From the NCBI GenBank assembly GCA_020002185.1, contig CM034538.1, positions 64,267,258 through 64,331,257 on the forward strand: 64,000 nt of DNA. Reading direction: 5' to 3'. Positions 12,431-22,539 of the stretch are shown one piece after another. Source of the stretch: Paraescarpia echinospica. Its lineage: Eukaryota > Annelida > Polychaeta > Sabellida > Siboglinidae. Below the pieces are notes generated by a model. It saw only the letters and a list, made by a program, of their open reading frames with translations, did no database searches and was not told the DNA's origin. The position numbers and the translations under genes were made by a program. How positions within the stretch are numbered: position 1 is the first letter of the stretch; every line of letters begins with the position of its first letter.

Positions 12431-12433
12431 ATA

Positions 12434-12622
12434 CAGTCGAACCTCGCTTTAAGGTCACCTCGGTAATACAGCCACCTCGCAAGTAAGGTCAACATAGGAT
12501 AGTCCAACATTATTTTTATAACAGTAAAGTATAGGAAATTAGTCTCGCTAACATAGTCGCCTCGTCACTCGGGTTACCTTTTGCCCAGTCCCAAGGATGA
12601 CCTTAATAGCAAGGTTCCGATG
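12434..12622. mobile_element. MITE with TA target duplication (Tc1/mariner/pogo type)
   Basis: The left end starts CAGTCGAACCTCGCTTTAAG and the right end, read on the other strand, starts CATCGGAACCTTGCTATTAA. About 24 of the terminal 28 positions are complementary. TA flanks both sides (12432-12433 and 12623-12624). At 189 bp it has no coding capacity. TA target choice and ends of the CAGTCGAACCTCGCT kind are typical of non-autonomous pogo/Tigger-like elements. It sits in the probable intron, 13 bp from the splice donor at 12635. Confidence 0.85.
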
Positions 12623-12635
12623 TAGTTGCAGTTAC

Positions 12636-12876
12636 CTGATGATGTCAATAAGGCTGTAGTCAGGGTTGTCATGGTCGATCCATGGTATCCAATCCTTCAC
12701 CAAATACTCGAGCATACCGAGGTTGTATCGACATCTTTGTTCCTCTGAGAGTCCACGCCCGTCGGGTGCTTCATGCCAATCAGCTATACGTCGTACATAT
12801 TCGGCCTCAGAGTTATAGTTGTTTTCTTCCATGAAGGATGCAACTCCATGGGACAGGAGTCGTTCTACATCCACAA
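12636..12876 (-). CDS. Upstream exon of the unrecognised minus-strand gene
   Basis: Bounded on the minus strand by an acceptor (TTATAATATACAG) and a donor (CAG|GTAACT at 12635). It encodes about 80 residues starting VDVERLLSHGVASFMEEN, with a middle part DGRGLSEEQRCRYNLGMLEY and the acidic aromatic end WIPWIDHDNPDYSLIDII. It ends two bases into a codon, which the exon at 11655 completes. The pattern (helical charged segment, then DWIPW) resembles repeat-associated invertebrate proteins I have seen but cannot name. No upstream exon is found before the solo LTR at 13547, so the start is missing. Confidence 0.5.
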
Positions 12877-12879
12877 CTG

Positions 12880-13540
12880 TATATTATAAGTTTAACATGT
12901 TGTTTATTTGAAATCAATTTCCAATGTAAAGCGGTAATAAATATTTAATTAGATTCCTTTTGCCAATCATATGTCCTGTGCTTAATGCATAAATATCATA
13001 AATATGTACAACGCTATATATGCAATACCGTATTCAATATGATTAACTTTAATAAAAGTAATAAATGAAAAAGAATTAAAATGATAGAACTTACATGCGA
13101 ATTAATTTACATTACTGTCACATTTTGGTGTAGAAGTATCCATTCCGTAGAACTACCCTACAGACTAGATTTGATTAAACTGACAGCTACGCAACTTCGA
13201 TTCCTTCCGTGTAGGCCTACTGTTGTCTTGACCCTTTGCAATGCAGTGTAAACAGTGTACTGTAGGCTTTGCCATACGCTCATGTTCAATGTTATGAATG
13301 AAAATTACAAATTCACTCAGTAATTTCACTATGCATAGTACGACATATACAGTCTAGTGTCAACCACGTGAAAACAGCGTCTATTAGTTGCAACAATAAT
13401 CATATAACGTGAGCGATAGTGGGGAAATGCCTAGAATGCACTTGCCAAATTGATAACTAAAAGTTCTGGTTCTTTTTGGTTCTTTTTAAAACTTAGAATC
13501 TACAGTTTATAAAGAATGCGGGGGCGCTTAAATGGCGTTT
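12880..13540. other. No supported feature
   Basis: AT-rich sequence without frames, splice pairs or repeats that I can defend. Confidence 0.5.
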
Positions 13541-13546
13541 GTATAT

Positions 13547-13796
13547 TGTCACGAGATACCCCAGCTGATGCCCAGCAGGGAGGGTATATTTGGACTGATT
13601 GCCTAGCAGCAACCTCTGGACTCTAATTAGCATATAGAGTAGTGGGCGCTGCCGCCGCTGTTAGTGTAGTGAATCAGTCTACCCTAGGATTTAGACCAGT
13701 GCAGCTGTGTATCCAGATAATAACGTATTAAACATATTCTTCTCGACGTGTTGTTTGTATGTTATATAATACATAGATACGAGCAATACCGTTACA
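13547..13796. mobile_element. Solo LTR with 5-bp target duplication
   Basis: A 250-bp block starts TGTCACGAG and ends CCGTTACA, the TGT...ACA termini of LTR retrotransposons. It is flanked by identical 5-bp direct repeats TATAT (13542-13546 and 13797-13801). It is more GC-rich than its neighbours. A possible promoter/poly(A) region lies near its end (TATTAAAC). No gag-pol lies on either side, so this is most simply a recombined solo LTR of a Gypsy- or BEL-like element. Confidence 0.85.
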
Positions 13797-14052
13797 TATA
13801 TCTAACAATAGATGAATATTTTGCAATTTGATTTTTTTCGAAAATGTCCGTGCTCTCGCTTCACTCAAATTCAACTTACGAATATTAACTATTCAGATCC
13901 TTAAAAGCATGACGGTTACACTGGTTCGCTCCCTTGGTTATCAATAAGTGAATTCTTCACCAGGTATCAATAGAAAACGACATAAATGTATAACATGCAG
14001 CAATTGAAAAAGAGCCTCAAAAACCTACCGAGTGGGCGGAGCTGAACTTGTC

Positions 14053-14102
14053 AACATTTAATGCGCATGACCAGAGCCTGCCAATCTCCTCTGATGAACA
14101 CC
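14053..14102 (-). repeat. Second copy of the 44-bp repeat
   Basis: On the minus strand it reads AGAGGAGATTGGCAGGCTC followed by CATGCGCA, matching 5096-5139 with a few substitutions and a broken NRF1-like palindrome. Confidence 0.5.
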
Positions 14103-14316
14103 TTCGTGTGCTGGCGGGTCATTGCATATTGAGGGGGAGACGGTTGTTTTAACGCACACATTACGCAGTTATTCAGTACTAATGTTCAGCTATGTTATAT
14201 TAAACGACGTTAGGTATCATTATATATCGGTACATTAACACATAAAGAGTGTATGAATAAAAAAAATTATAATCACTCATGCTGGCTACGGTCCTGCTGG
14301 CGCTTTGCGACAGTCT

Positions 14317-14733
14317 GTCTCGAACAGGCTCTGGTCTATTGGCTTGCAAAGTTTGGCGGTCCATCAGATAAAAACGTATTTTAATAATTTTTGCACGCTT
14401 CACGAATAAGAATTAAATGACAGATATATCTGTAGAAGTCTACAGCTGATCAAGTCCGTCCCGAACAGGCTCTACTGACTTGCGAAGGTTGGCTTCTCCT
14501 CAGATCAAAACGTATTTTAATAATTTTGTACACATTACATGAGAAAGAATTTAACGGCAAATTTAACGGTAGAAGTGTCCCGACGGTCGGACTGTAACTT
14601 TTGAAGATGCGAACAAAATAAGGCCTTCTTGACGAAATGTATAGTCGAGGCGCTGCGTGAAAGTACGTCACTCTGATCTGTCCACTTTTGAAAGTCGGCG
14701 CTTCCTCAAATCAACGTATTTTAATATTTGTTG
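14317..14733. repeat. Three diverged direct repeats
   Basis: Two about 70-bp blocks, 14317-14393 and 14458-14530, share GAACAGGCTCT, CTTGC, AAACGTATTTTAATAATTTT in the same order. A third weaker block at 14690-14733 keeps CGTATTTTAAT. Spacing is about 140 and 205 bp. Function unknown. Confidence 0.6.
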
Positions 14734-14754
14734 GCACACACAATTAAAAATTTA

Positions 14755-15111
14755 ACGGCGATCGGGATAGGTGTCGATATATGGATGCCTGAACAATCGA
14801 ACTGAACGCTGCGTGATGTCTGCAAGCGTCCCGATTTCGACTTTGTATCCCATTCCCAATCGCAGGACGCGCTCTGTTGGATTGTTGAAAAATTGAACCA
14901 CACGTGGCGCAATCGGGATAGGGACGTGTTTCATGATCGGGGTGCTTGCAGACACTCTGAAATTACTATTCATCGTGTAACTGTCTGTAGCCACAAGTAG
15001 GGTTACGATGCAAATATAGCAGGGCGTCGTGTAAGAAAGGCAGGTCGTTCTTTTTGCCTTTTCTGGGTACCAGGGAGTCACTGAAGAAGCGCAGGGCGTA
15101 ACGACCTGCAC
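14755..15111 (-). CDS. Unrecognised minus-strand ORF
   Basis: An open frame of about 119 codons. The C-terminal half (TPIMKHVPIPIAPRVVQFFN then VLRLGMGYKVEIGTL and RSVRLFRHPYIDTYPDRR) looks protein-like, whereas the N-terminal half is Cys/Thr-rich and looks random. No splice sites, motif or partner gene are clear. It may be a repeat fragment. I assign no function. Confidence 0.25.
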
Positions 15112-15344
15112 ATTCGACCTAGGCAGAACACTGTATTATATAAATGCAACTGACTATCAAGTCCTATGTTATTCAGCGTGAAGTACTGACATGAAGTTCT
15201 TTGTAATAGTTTGAGTAAATTACATAATCCAAGCAAGTACACGTAATATGTGTGATATGTCAAAAATATACTGTCAGAGTTACATACGATCAAACAGCAG
15301 TTCTCAGTGTATTAACAACTGCTGGTGCACACTTTTCTGTTGTA

Positions 15345-16948
15345 GTGTTAGTGGACACGCAGTGTTGAAGGACACGATGTAACTGCATGTTGTCGCGATT
15401 TATTGTTAATTACATTTGCTCATAATATCAAATTATATGTATTGTTCTACTGCGTACACGATATAATTATATAAATTGATGTACAACTTACAATTTTATT
15501 AATACATTTTGTAAACAGATGGCGCCCACAAATAAATGCAACTACATGCCTAAGTGGAGGGTGAAATCAAAATTGGCCAAACCAAAGTTTCTGGATGAGA
15601 GAACTGAAAACGAAGGGCCAGATATGTAAAGTTTGCACAATTGAGTCCAGCGGATCACGAGGCCCAGACGGCCAGGACACGTCACAATGTAAGGAGGAAC
15701 TGATTATAGCAACTTGTTATTTATATACTATAACAAATAAAAGGCAAGTATTAGCGTTGGTGGTATAAAGATAACAACAACACAACTTATCACATCAGCT
15801 GTTGATGACGTAGATGAGATGATGTGCGATGAAAATAAATATATACACAAGCGTCTTGATAAAATTGTGGATCATACATTGATGTACATAAAGTACCTAG
15901 ACTTTTCATTCGTAATTCCTATACAACATTTCATACCCAAACTGATTTGTGAACGTTATTCACATGTATATAACATAGACATATTCCTGCAATTCTTCCT
16001 TTTGAAGATAATATCTCGAATATTTTCTTTCACTCACATATGTCAGCAACCAGCAAGTTAACATTGAAGCGTCCATTCCAACTACCACACATTGTAATGA
16101 AAAGAAAATCGCTGGCTGGTAGGAAATTGAGGATGATCACCAATGCAATTAAGATACTTCGGCAAAAAGTATGGCGTCTAGTAACGAAGCTCCAGCATTC
16201 AATGACACATAACGTCTCTGCGAAGAAACAGGATTCCCATTTTCCACAAGTTGTCAGCCCTGACTGTCGGAAACAGGGAATGGTGACACCAGCCTGTTCG
16301 TCATCGGCTACATGTACGTCAGAACTTGAAAGTACGGGGCCCTCTACAAAAAAATACTGATTTCAAACCTTCAGCGTTCTCCACACTACAGTCAGCATCA
16401 TGCTTTGTGACTCCTATCAGGATGGCGGAGGAAACCATGCGATCGGACGGTATAACACAATCTATATATCTAGCTTCACTTGAGTCACAGTTGTGTGATG
16501 TCAACGACAGGAGCTTCTTCAAGGAAAACACGTCAAACGTTGTGGAACGGGAAGATACACATCTGGAAGGACAAACATCGACAGGCGCAATTTGGACCAC
16601 TGAAGAGCAGCAAAAACACCCGGAAACTTCGCATTCAAAGGCACCGAACAAGTGTCAAACTGCTACAAAATGCAGCTTTTCATTCTTCCAAGCAAACACA
16701 GAGCAGGAAGTGTCCGAGAAGTTGCTAGGCTAGACGGGGACACTGTGACTTACGAAACATGAAAAAGAGTTGTTGCTGAGTACAAGGGCAAAACTACCCA
16801 AAGAATAAGATCAGTGAAAGAAACGACAGCGCGTGACACATTCATCCAGCTGTTCGTGACCAATGCGTGTCGCTCTCCAATGACGCCATAAGAACATTGA
16901 ATGAACCACCCAGTGTCCACTAACACCAATAATGGTGTCCACCGCCAC
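15345..16948 (+). mobile_element. Degenerate DNA transposon bounded by inverted 14-mers
   Basis: The left side has GTGTTAGTGGACAC (15345-15358) and GTGTTGAAGGACAC (15362-15375). The right side has GTGTCCACTAACAC (16913-16926), an exact inverted copy of the first, and GTGTCCACCGCCAC (16935-16948). Between them, plus-strand coding debris is visible. An ATG near 15520 opens with MAPTNKCNYMPKWRVKSKL and then shifts frame to KFAQLSPADHEAQTARTRHN before GTAAGG. A basic segment follows near 16080-16200 (KRKSLAGRKLRMITNAIKIL), then RIQRHRTSVKLLQNAAFH near 16640 and a segment ending CRSPMTP near 16880 with one internal stop. Lys/Arg-rich N-terminal segments of this sort occur in invertebrate transposon proteins. 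No transposase catalytic motif survives, so the superfamily is open. Confidence 0.5.
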
Positions 16949-17283
16949 TCCCTCTCCTCTAGTTTAAATAAATTTTTGGTATAACGTTAATCATCTGATC
17001 TTCTTTTATTTCGTATTGCTGCAATTTAAGAAAGCCACGTTAATAAAAAAACAAATTGATAAGCCAAATGTGCTTGTTTTTATTGTGTTTATGTTATATC
17101 TCCCAGCGCTAATGTCAACTAGCGGATAACAAGAACACATAAATACTAAATGAACCTTCTAAAATTAAGCACATGGAATATACATCCATTTATATTCAAA
17201 TTTGACATGGTTCCATGGTGAATATGTTTATTGGAAAGAAAAGTTACATCAAAACGTGCATGCACCGATTGTTTATGATATGG

Positions 17284-17663
17284 GTGTCCACCGACACCAA
17301 GGGAGGGGTTTCTCTATACCTTGTCTTACCAATACTAGAGGTTGCCATGTGATGTCAACAGATTTCAGGTGGCAAGTAAACATATTAGAGATATCATATA
17401 AAAATTAGTTGCATCTTTTTCAATCAGTTCAGAAATAAAATCACGATTGGCATAAAGTGATTTTTTTTGTTTTGTGTTTCACAGACTTTGACACTAATAT
17501 ATTTGGCATTGTTGAAAAGAACTATAATGTTAAAATAATTTGTTTGTGGGTAATTTCAATAGATTATTACGTTTAAAAAATAATATCAATAGTTATTGAC
17601 TTGGTAGCACTATATAAGACTAGTTGGTCTATTCTGCAGAGCCACGCTAGTGTCGGTGGACAC
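17284..17663. mobile_element. Third inverted pair of the GTGTCCACCGACAC motif
   Basis: GTGTCCACCGACAC (17284-17297) and its exact reverse complement GTGTCGGTGGACAC (17650-17663) enclose 352 bp of AT-rich non-coding sequence. It may be a separate short element or the outer end of the one at 15345. Confidence 0.5.
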
Positions 17664-17757
17664 ACCTACACAAAGAGCATATTGTTGCCATAGCCATGGT
17701 AATTTAGATAGTATATATATTTGGGAAATTTTCTAGGACATTTTTCTAGGACATTAC

Positions 17758-17885
17758 TTACATACATACATACATACATACATGCATACATGCATACATA
17801 CATACATGCATACATACATACATACATACATACATGCATACATACATACTTTCATACATACATACATTCATACATACATACATAC
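17758..17885. repeat. (CATA)n microsatellite
   Basis: About 32 tetranucleotides CATA/CATG with scattered substitutions. Confidence 0.95.
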
Positions 17886-18466
17886 CTCTGTATATTTATA
17901 TGTGAGAATCCCTCGATGGGTTTGGGAAGATGTAGTAAGTTTAAAACACTATGAATGTATGTACGTATTACCAAAAACGACATTCTATATCAATTACACA
18001 GAAAAAGAAAAACATAATACGTTATAAAAACCCAGAATCAACTAGACATGTTATAATCAGTACATTGTCAGACAATGAAATAATATACATACGTCATCTG
18101 CGGTATTTACGAATTAACATTTCGCACGATGTGACATATCAAGTACTCAGAGCAGGACATATTTTAAAATGCTTACTTATTAATGTTTATTTCGCAGTAT
18201 ATTGTTTTACGTTTATCTGTGAGTACTTCGAAAACTGAGGTCAGACGCTCACGGCTACTCGTCGCTGACGTCTAGTGGCTTTGTCGTTTAAGAAAGCAAG
18301 CCATGTTTCCTTTCAACTGCTGACTTATTACTAGTTGTCAGCTTTCAATGCCTTCATTGATACCGTGCCGCTTCTGCTGCATACTTCAGATAGCTGTCTG
18401 CTGTTATGTGATGCTTCGGTCTGTATGGAGCAGCGCGGTTCGAATATTTCTACATATCTCAATGTG

Positions 18467-19600
18467 TTAAAACCGATAATTGTAATCGTAGATGACGTTG
18501 CGGCTCTTGTCAATCTCAATCACGGACTGAAACTCGTCGTAGGCGATGACGTTAACGGTGGTCGTTAGCGCATCTTTGAAATTCACCGGTTGCCCTTTTG
18601 TACCAGATGGAAGCAGGCGCCGTCGCATGCGTCGGGGTTGAGATCCAAACCGAAATAGGTGTAGCCGTGTCGGAAGTCGCCGCGAGATAGTCCGTTCCCT
18701 TCGTCCTGCTACACCTTACCGGTCGATGTGAACAGGTTGATGTAGCTTCTGATAAAAAGGACGTCGTCGAAATTCGGTTGGAAAGGTTTGGACCGTATCT
18801 GTCGTCCGTCCACATACACGGCGAGGAAGTTGATGTGGTTATTCTTGGCATGGAACGGGTTCTTCTCGAACGACCCGTTGTAGGCGTCGTTATCGTTGCT
18901 GCACAGCACGATACGTTTTGGTAGGGTGCCGATGAACAGATTAGCTTGCGTGTGCGACCGTGTTCCAGCGGGAATGGCGTAGACCTTATAGTCGACGGGG
19001 CGCATCGGATACTTGGCCGTGGTCTTCTCGAGGGCTTTGATGTGCACCGTCTGCACTGTGGGATTCAGAGTGATCTTCTTTACGAACGAGGTGGCGTTGA
19101 CGATCTTGATCTTGTAGTATGGGTTGCCTCCACCGGCCATTAGCGCGAACCCATTGGCCGCGTCTCCAGCGACGATCTCGACGGCCTACACGCGACTGCC
19201 CGTTCCTCGTGCCACAGCTGATTCGACAGTTGTATCCTCTTGGCATCGTCGCCGTAAAACAGCAGCGTCTCGATGTAGGCGCGGTACGGATACGTGTTGG
19301 TCGAGAGGGTTACGGGCGTACCATTCAGGTAGCCGTCGAATTGACTGAACAGCGAATGGAGCCAGTTATTCACCGGACCCACGGGATCGGCGGCGTCGAG
19401 GTCGGTTCCGTCGGCTCGGGTCATCGTCGCTTGAACATGCAGCATCGTAGTGGCGAGATCCAGGTAATCGTCTCCAAATCTGGGTATCACGAATTTTATC
19501 GGGCCGCCCGAGTCGAGAGAGCACAAGGGTTGTTGCGCAGTGTGATTGTCGACGATGCAGGTCTGGGTCCGGGGTACGGTAAGTCTTCGAGCTCGCGCTT
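18467..19600 (-). pseudogene. Maverick/Polinton-like major capsid protein remnant
   Basis: Conserved blocks run leftward in three frames. GGPIKFVIPRFGDDYLDLAT and the downstream block NNWLHSLFSQFDGYLNGTPV are near 19500-19330. A second frame (19140-18709) holds YKIKIVNATSFVKKITLNP, AKYPMRPVDYKVYAIPAGT and FEKNPFHAKNNHINFLAVYV. The C-terminal part ends YDEFQSVIEIDKSRNVIYDY just before a TAA at 18469-18467. The N-terminal SLFSQ-D-YLNG block and the overall order are those of double-jelly-roll capsid proteins of Maverick/Polinton (polintovirus/adintovirus) elements, the family annotated in animal genomes as F54H12.2-like. Frame breaks near 19200-19140, 18705 and 18590 show it is not functional. 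Family assignment is from recognition, not a search. Confidence 0.75.
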
Positions 19601-19721
19601 GAACCCCTCACACGGTTGTCTTTGCACGGAAGCTATCGTCGACTATGTCGAGCTCACGTTTCAGAGACGACGTCTGTTTCTGTCTTCTGCCTGTGCTGGC
19701 GCATTTCTTTGAGGGTGCTTG

Positions 19722-20011
19722 TTATATTCGCTTAGGAGCTCGCAAGCCTGGAGTCAAGACACCATTCAGTAGGTTCTCACCGGCAGTCGTGACGAGACGT
19801 TTGGTCGCCGTTTTGATGTTCTGTCCCGACAAGACGTCGTCTTCAACGCTCCCTTTCCCAACGCCACGGCACCTATCTTGATGAGCGGCATGACGCTGCG
19901 CAGTAGTCCTCCGAAGAAACTTCATAGTCCGTGACCTCGCTGATATTGGGCACCTGCAAAATAAGGAAGGGCACAACCCGCATGGCGAGCGTAGTAGACG
20001 TTGTAATTCAT
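19722..20011 (-). pseudogene. Small Polinton-type virion protein remnant
   Basis: It begins with an ATG at 20011, three bases after the stop of the preceding gene, and is broken by frameshifts. One frame has FFGGLLRSVMPLIKIGAVAL (near 19920), a glycine-rich hydrophobic segment. The next has GQNIKTATKRLVTTAGENLL (near 19810), ending in a basic tail. This small Gly/hydrophobic plus basic protein is regularly located between the penton-like and major capsid genes in animal Polinton-type elements and resembles adenovirus core/membrane-active peptides. A structural role in the virion is inferred. Confidence 0.55.
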
Positions 20012-20013
20012 CT

Positions 20014-20791
20014 TTAGGACAGTCCCGTCCGTCGTCGTCGGAAATGAAGTGTCACCTTCATCTTACCGAACTTCAATGGCAAACGTCGTCCGGTGTCGTC
20101 TCTTATATATCGATCTGTATTTTCTCAAACTCTTTGCACTATAGACACGTATTGGACGTGATCGTAAGTTTTCGACACGGTGAAACATTTCAGTCCGTTG
20201 ACAGCAACGCTCCGCAACGATGGTGCGAGACTGCGCCAACGACATGCGACTCCACGACGTACGTGTAGATGTACATCTTTGTGAATCCTTGAAGCATGTC
20301 CACAACTGAAACGGCCTCTTTCTCGACGGAGTACTCACGAAATTTGTCTGGTGGATCGGATACCCTGGACGACGGTCTGGGATTTAAGTTGTTTCTAGTA
20401 TGGCTCCCATAGTATGTTAAATTCTTTCTTGGGTGTCTTCGAGAGATGTCGCTGTAGCTCAATTTCGCTTTGACCCTAGCCGTCGACATCTTCATCAGCG
20501 CCGTGTTCATGTTGCGTATCAACTGGCTCGCGTTGTAGTAATACCCGTGCACGGTTGTGCCACACGGAGTGGATCCCATAGGATCGGACTCATACAGGTA
20601 GGACCCGCTATCCTCTTCGCAAACGTTGTACCAAGTGTGCGTGTACTGGAGGTCTACTTTCCCACATTTCCACTCGCCAGACAGAAGCCACGACCAGGCA
20701 AGTCCGTGATGTGATGCGCCAGGGTGTTTTCGGGATGCAACTTCATGGAAGCGTTGCTAAGCAACGTCAGGTATAAATCACTCATCTTCAT
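20014..20791 (-). pseudogene. Penton/minor-capsid-like protein remnant
   Basis: ATG at 20791, opening MKMSDLYLTLLSNASMKLHP. The frame breaks after about 45 codons. Later parts are readable near 20560-20290 (NMNTALMKMSTARVKAKLSY; VSVVDMLQGFTKMYIYTYVV) and near 20240-20060 (IRDDTGRRLPLKFGKMKVTL), ending at a TAA (20016-20014). The N-terminal LTLLSNASM...HPENTLA motif and the C-terminal IRDDTG block identify the conserved minor capsid gene that lies upstream of the major capsid gene in animal Maverick/Polinton-like elements. At least three frameshifts disable it. Confidence 0.6.
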
Positions 20792-20799
20792 GGTGTTGT

Positions 20800-21400
20800 T
20801 TCAACGTCGGATTGGGTAATAGGTAACCCAACGAACTGCTCAACAGGGCCGTCCACAGGTTCGAATTACCGACATGTTGCTGACTACCGTGTACAAGTCG
20901 ACGACCTGACACAGAAAGACGATCTCCTCTTTGGGACACATGGTACCGAAAATGTGCCAAGAAGTGCTCTGAGCGTCGGTAAAGTCTTCTTCTTTTTTCG
21001 CGATGGAAACCTCTCTGGTCTCGTCTGTAATCGTACGAATGAAAGTTCGTCTGATGTGGGGCAAGTGTTTATACCTGACGAAAGCCTTGGCATCGATTCA
21101 GCTGTAGAATTTGGAAGTGAAGCCGTGTCATTTCACCAACACCTCCGTTCGTCTGCCTACCTTGCGTCGACGCACTATCAACCCCACGCGGTACAGTTTA
21201 TTGGCAGGCACCGACACTTTCTGCAGCCCCGGTTCGTCGAAGCTTCCACCCAACATCTCGCCGAGACCGTCCGTCAATCGATAGACGGGTGGATCGGAGG
21301 CTTTAAAACTTCTCCCATTCGGCTAATGACGCTTTCGTTCTTCCGGCGGCGGGGTGAGCATCGACCCTTCCATCTGACGACAAACGAGGGGTGTCCAACG
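20800..21400 (-). pseudogene. Unassigned Polinton-region ORF remnant
   Basis: Fragments in different frames include LTDGLGEMLGGSFDEPGLQK and VSVPANKLYRVG (near 21270-21180), then HIRRTFIRTITDETREVSIA and STSWHIFGTMCPKEEIVFLC (21060-20920). They look like one decayed protein on the same strand and in register with the capsid genes. I cannot name it. Confidence 0.4.
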
Positions 21401-21479
21401 TAGAGATCGTCGTGCATCACTGACGCCGATCGCTCGGGGAGCAGTAGATGGTGATCGTAGTCACGTCGGAGTCTTCTTC

Positions 21480-21961
21480 TCCTGTTGTATGTAGGGTCTC
21501 CTGGCAAAGTAACCCACCAATTCCATGGGTAGATTGATGTCGCCGAGTTGTTGTGCAAACACCTGCCATCTCGTCGGATCACCGCACGTGGTCCAGGCGA
21601 TATCTCTTTTGAGACGTTCCATCCATTGTCTGGCTTTGGTCTGCCAGGTCTTGGGAACGCAGTCGATGACGTCCGCTGTGACGGAAGGCTACGCCGCCGC
21701 CTCCAGCGCCGGAGACGCTGCTAGTTCGGTGCTCACCGCGACCACGCGTACCGGTTCTTTGATGCGTTTATTGGCGAAGACTTTGTACTGTTGCAAGACA
21801 TGATTATACATGATGACCTTATTCCCATCGTTGAGTTCCTTTCTATCGAGAATGGTCATCTCGTCGGCGAGTGCTTGCACCTTCTTTCCTAGAGTATCCG
21901 TCGGTGTCGGTGTGATGGTGGTGCGAAGGCAGTCCAGCAGTCGCTGGTCCACCAAGGCCAT
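21480..21961 (-). pseudogene. Small charged Polinton-associated protein remnant
   Basis: ATG at 21961. The frame is open for 90 codons (MALVDQRLLDCLRTTITPTP; KKVQALADEMTILDRKEL; MYNHVLQQYKVFANKRIKEP), then shifts to a second block PKTWQTKARQWMERLKRD and GDINLPMELVGYFARRPY near 21660-21500. A predicted coiled, charged N-terminus followed by a short basic domain is a recurring companion of the capsid genes in animal Polinton-like elements. Role unknown. The first gene of the surviving module. Confidence 0.45.
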
Positions 21962-21994
21962 TTTCTACGTGTTTTCCATCGTCTACGTCTTGAG

Positions 21995-22536
21995 TAGCAC
22001 CTGTTTGAGCAAGGGACGAAAGACCGCACTAGCCAACTGTGCAAGGATGGCCGAAAGCTCGCTGCCCGTGCCGCAATACCACAACCTTTTTGCGGAGGCA
22101 AGAGCCTTCATCTCGGCATGCTATAACATGAGTGACTGTGAATCTCTCAATGAAGCGCAGGTCAAAGCATGGCAGAACAAGATGAGAGAGAATGCTCTTG
22201 AGCCCCTCAAGCTCTGCTCCCTTCTTCCAAATGAGTCAGCATTCAGAGAAAACAGCCTACGTGGACATCTGGCGGTGGTCATCTGACGGGATTGCCTCAA
22301 GACAGACCCCCTGCCCTTACCCCAACGCAATATGGGTGGTACCGCACTTAGGGTTACTGTTCTCGTTCAGACTACCATACCTACAGACACTCCCCTTGCT
22401 TCTGCTGACCTACTCAAGCTCATAAAGTGTGGCTGAAGCAGCGAAAAGTCATGTGCCACCAAGAGGTGTAACTTCAAAGTAAATGGACTCGGTTGCACCA
22501 TGTTCTGCCACTGCAGAGGGGAGGATGATTGCTATA
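21995..22536 (+). pseudogene. Repeat-derived protein fragment with a CXC-type cysteine-rich tail
   Basis: One plus-strand frame runs from about 21995 to a TAG near 22536 and is interrupted only by two TGA codons (near 22284 and 22434), each easily a Trp or Cys codon in the ancestor. It has CESLNEAQVKAWQNKMRENA, then LKLCSLLPNESAFRENSLRG, a linker, and a tail with LLKLIKCG and CATKRCNFKVNGLGCTMFCH ending DDCYNK. The spaced Cys pattern (C-x4-C...GLxCTxFCxC...C) matches TSO1/tesmin-like CXC tails found at the end of repeat-borne proteins in many invertebrates. It starts where the Polinton module stops, on the opposite strand. Confidence 0.6.
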
Positions 22537-22539
22537 ACA

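Noticed and set aside
18335..19712. Plus-strand frames of up to 197 codons over the capsid region
   Set aside because: They are shadows of the minus-strand capsid genes, whose conserved blocks read well only on the minus strand.
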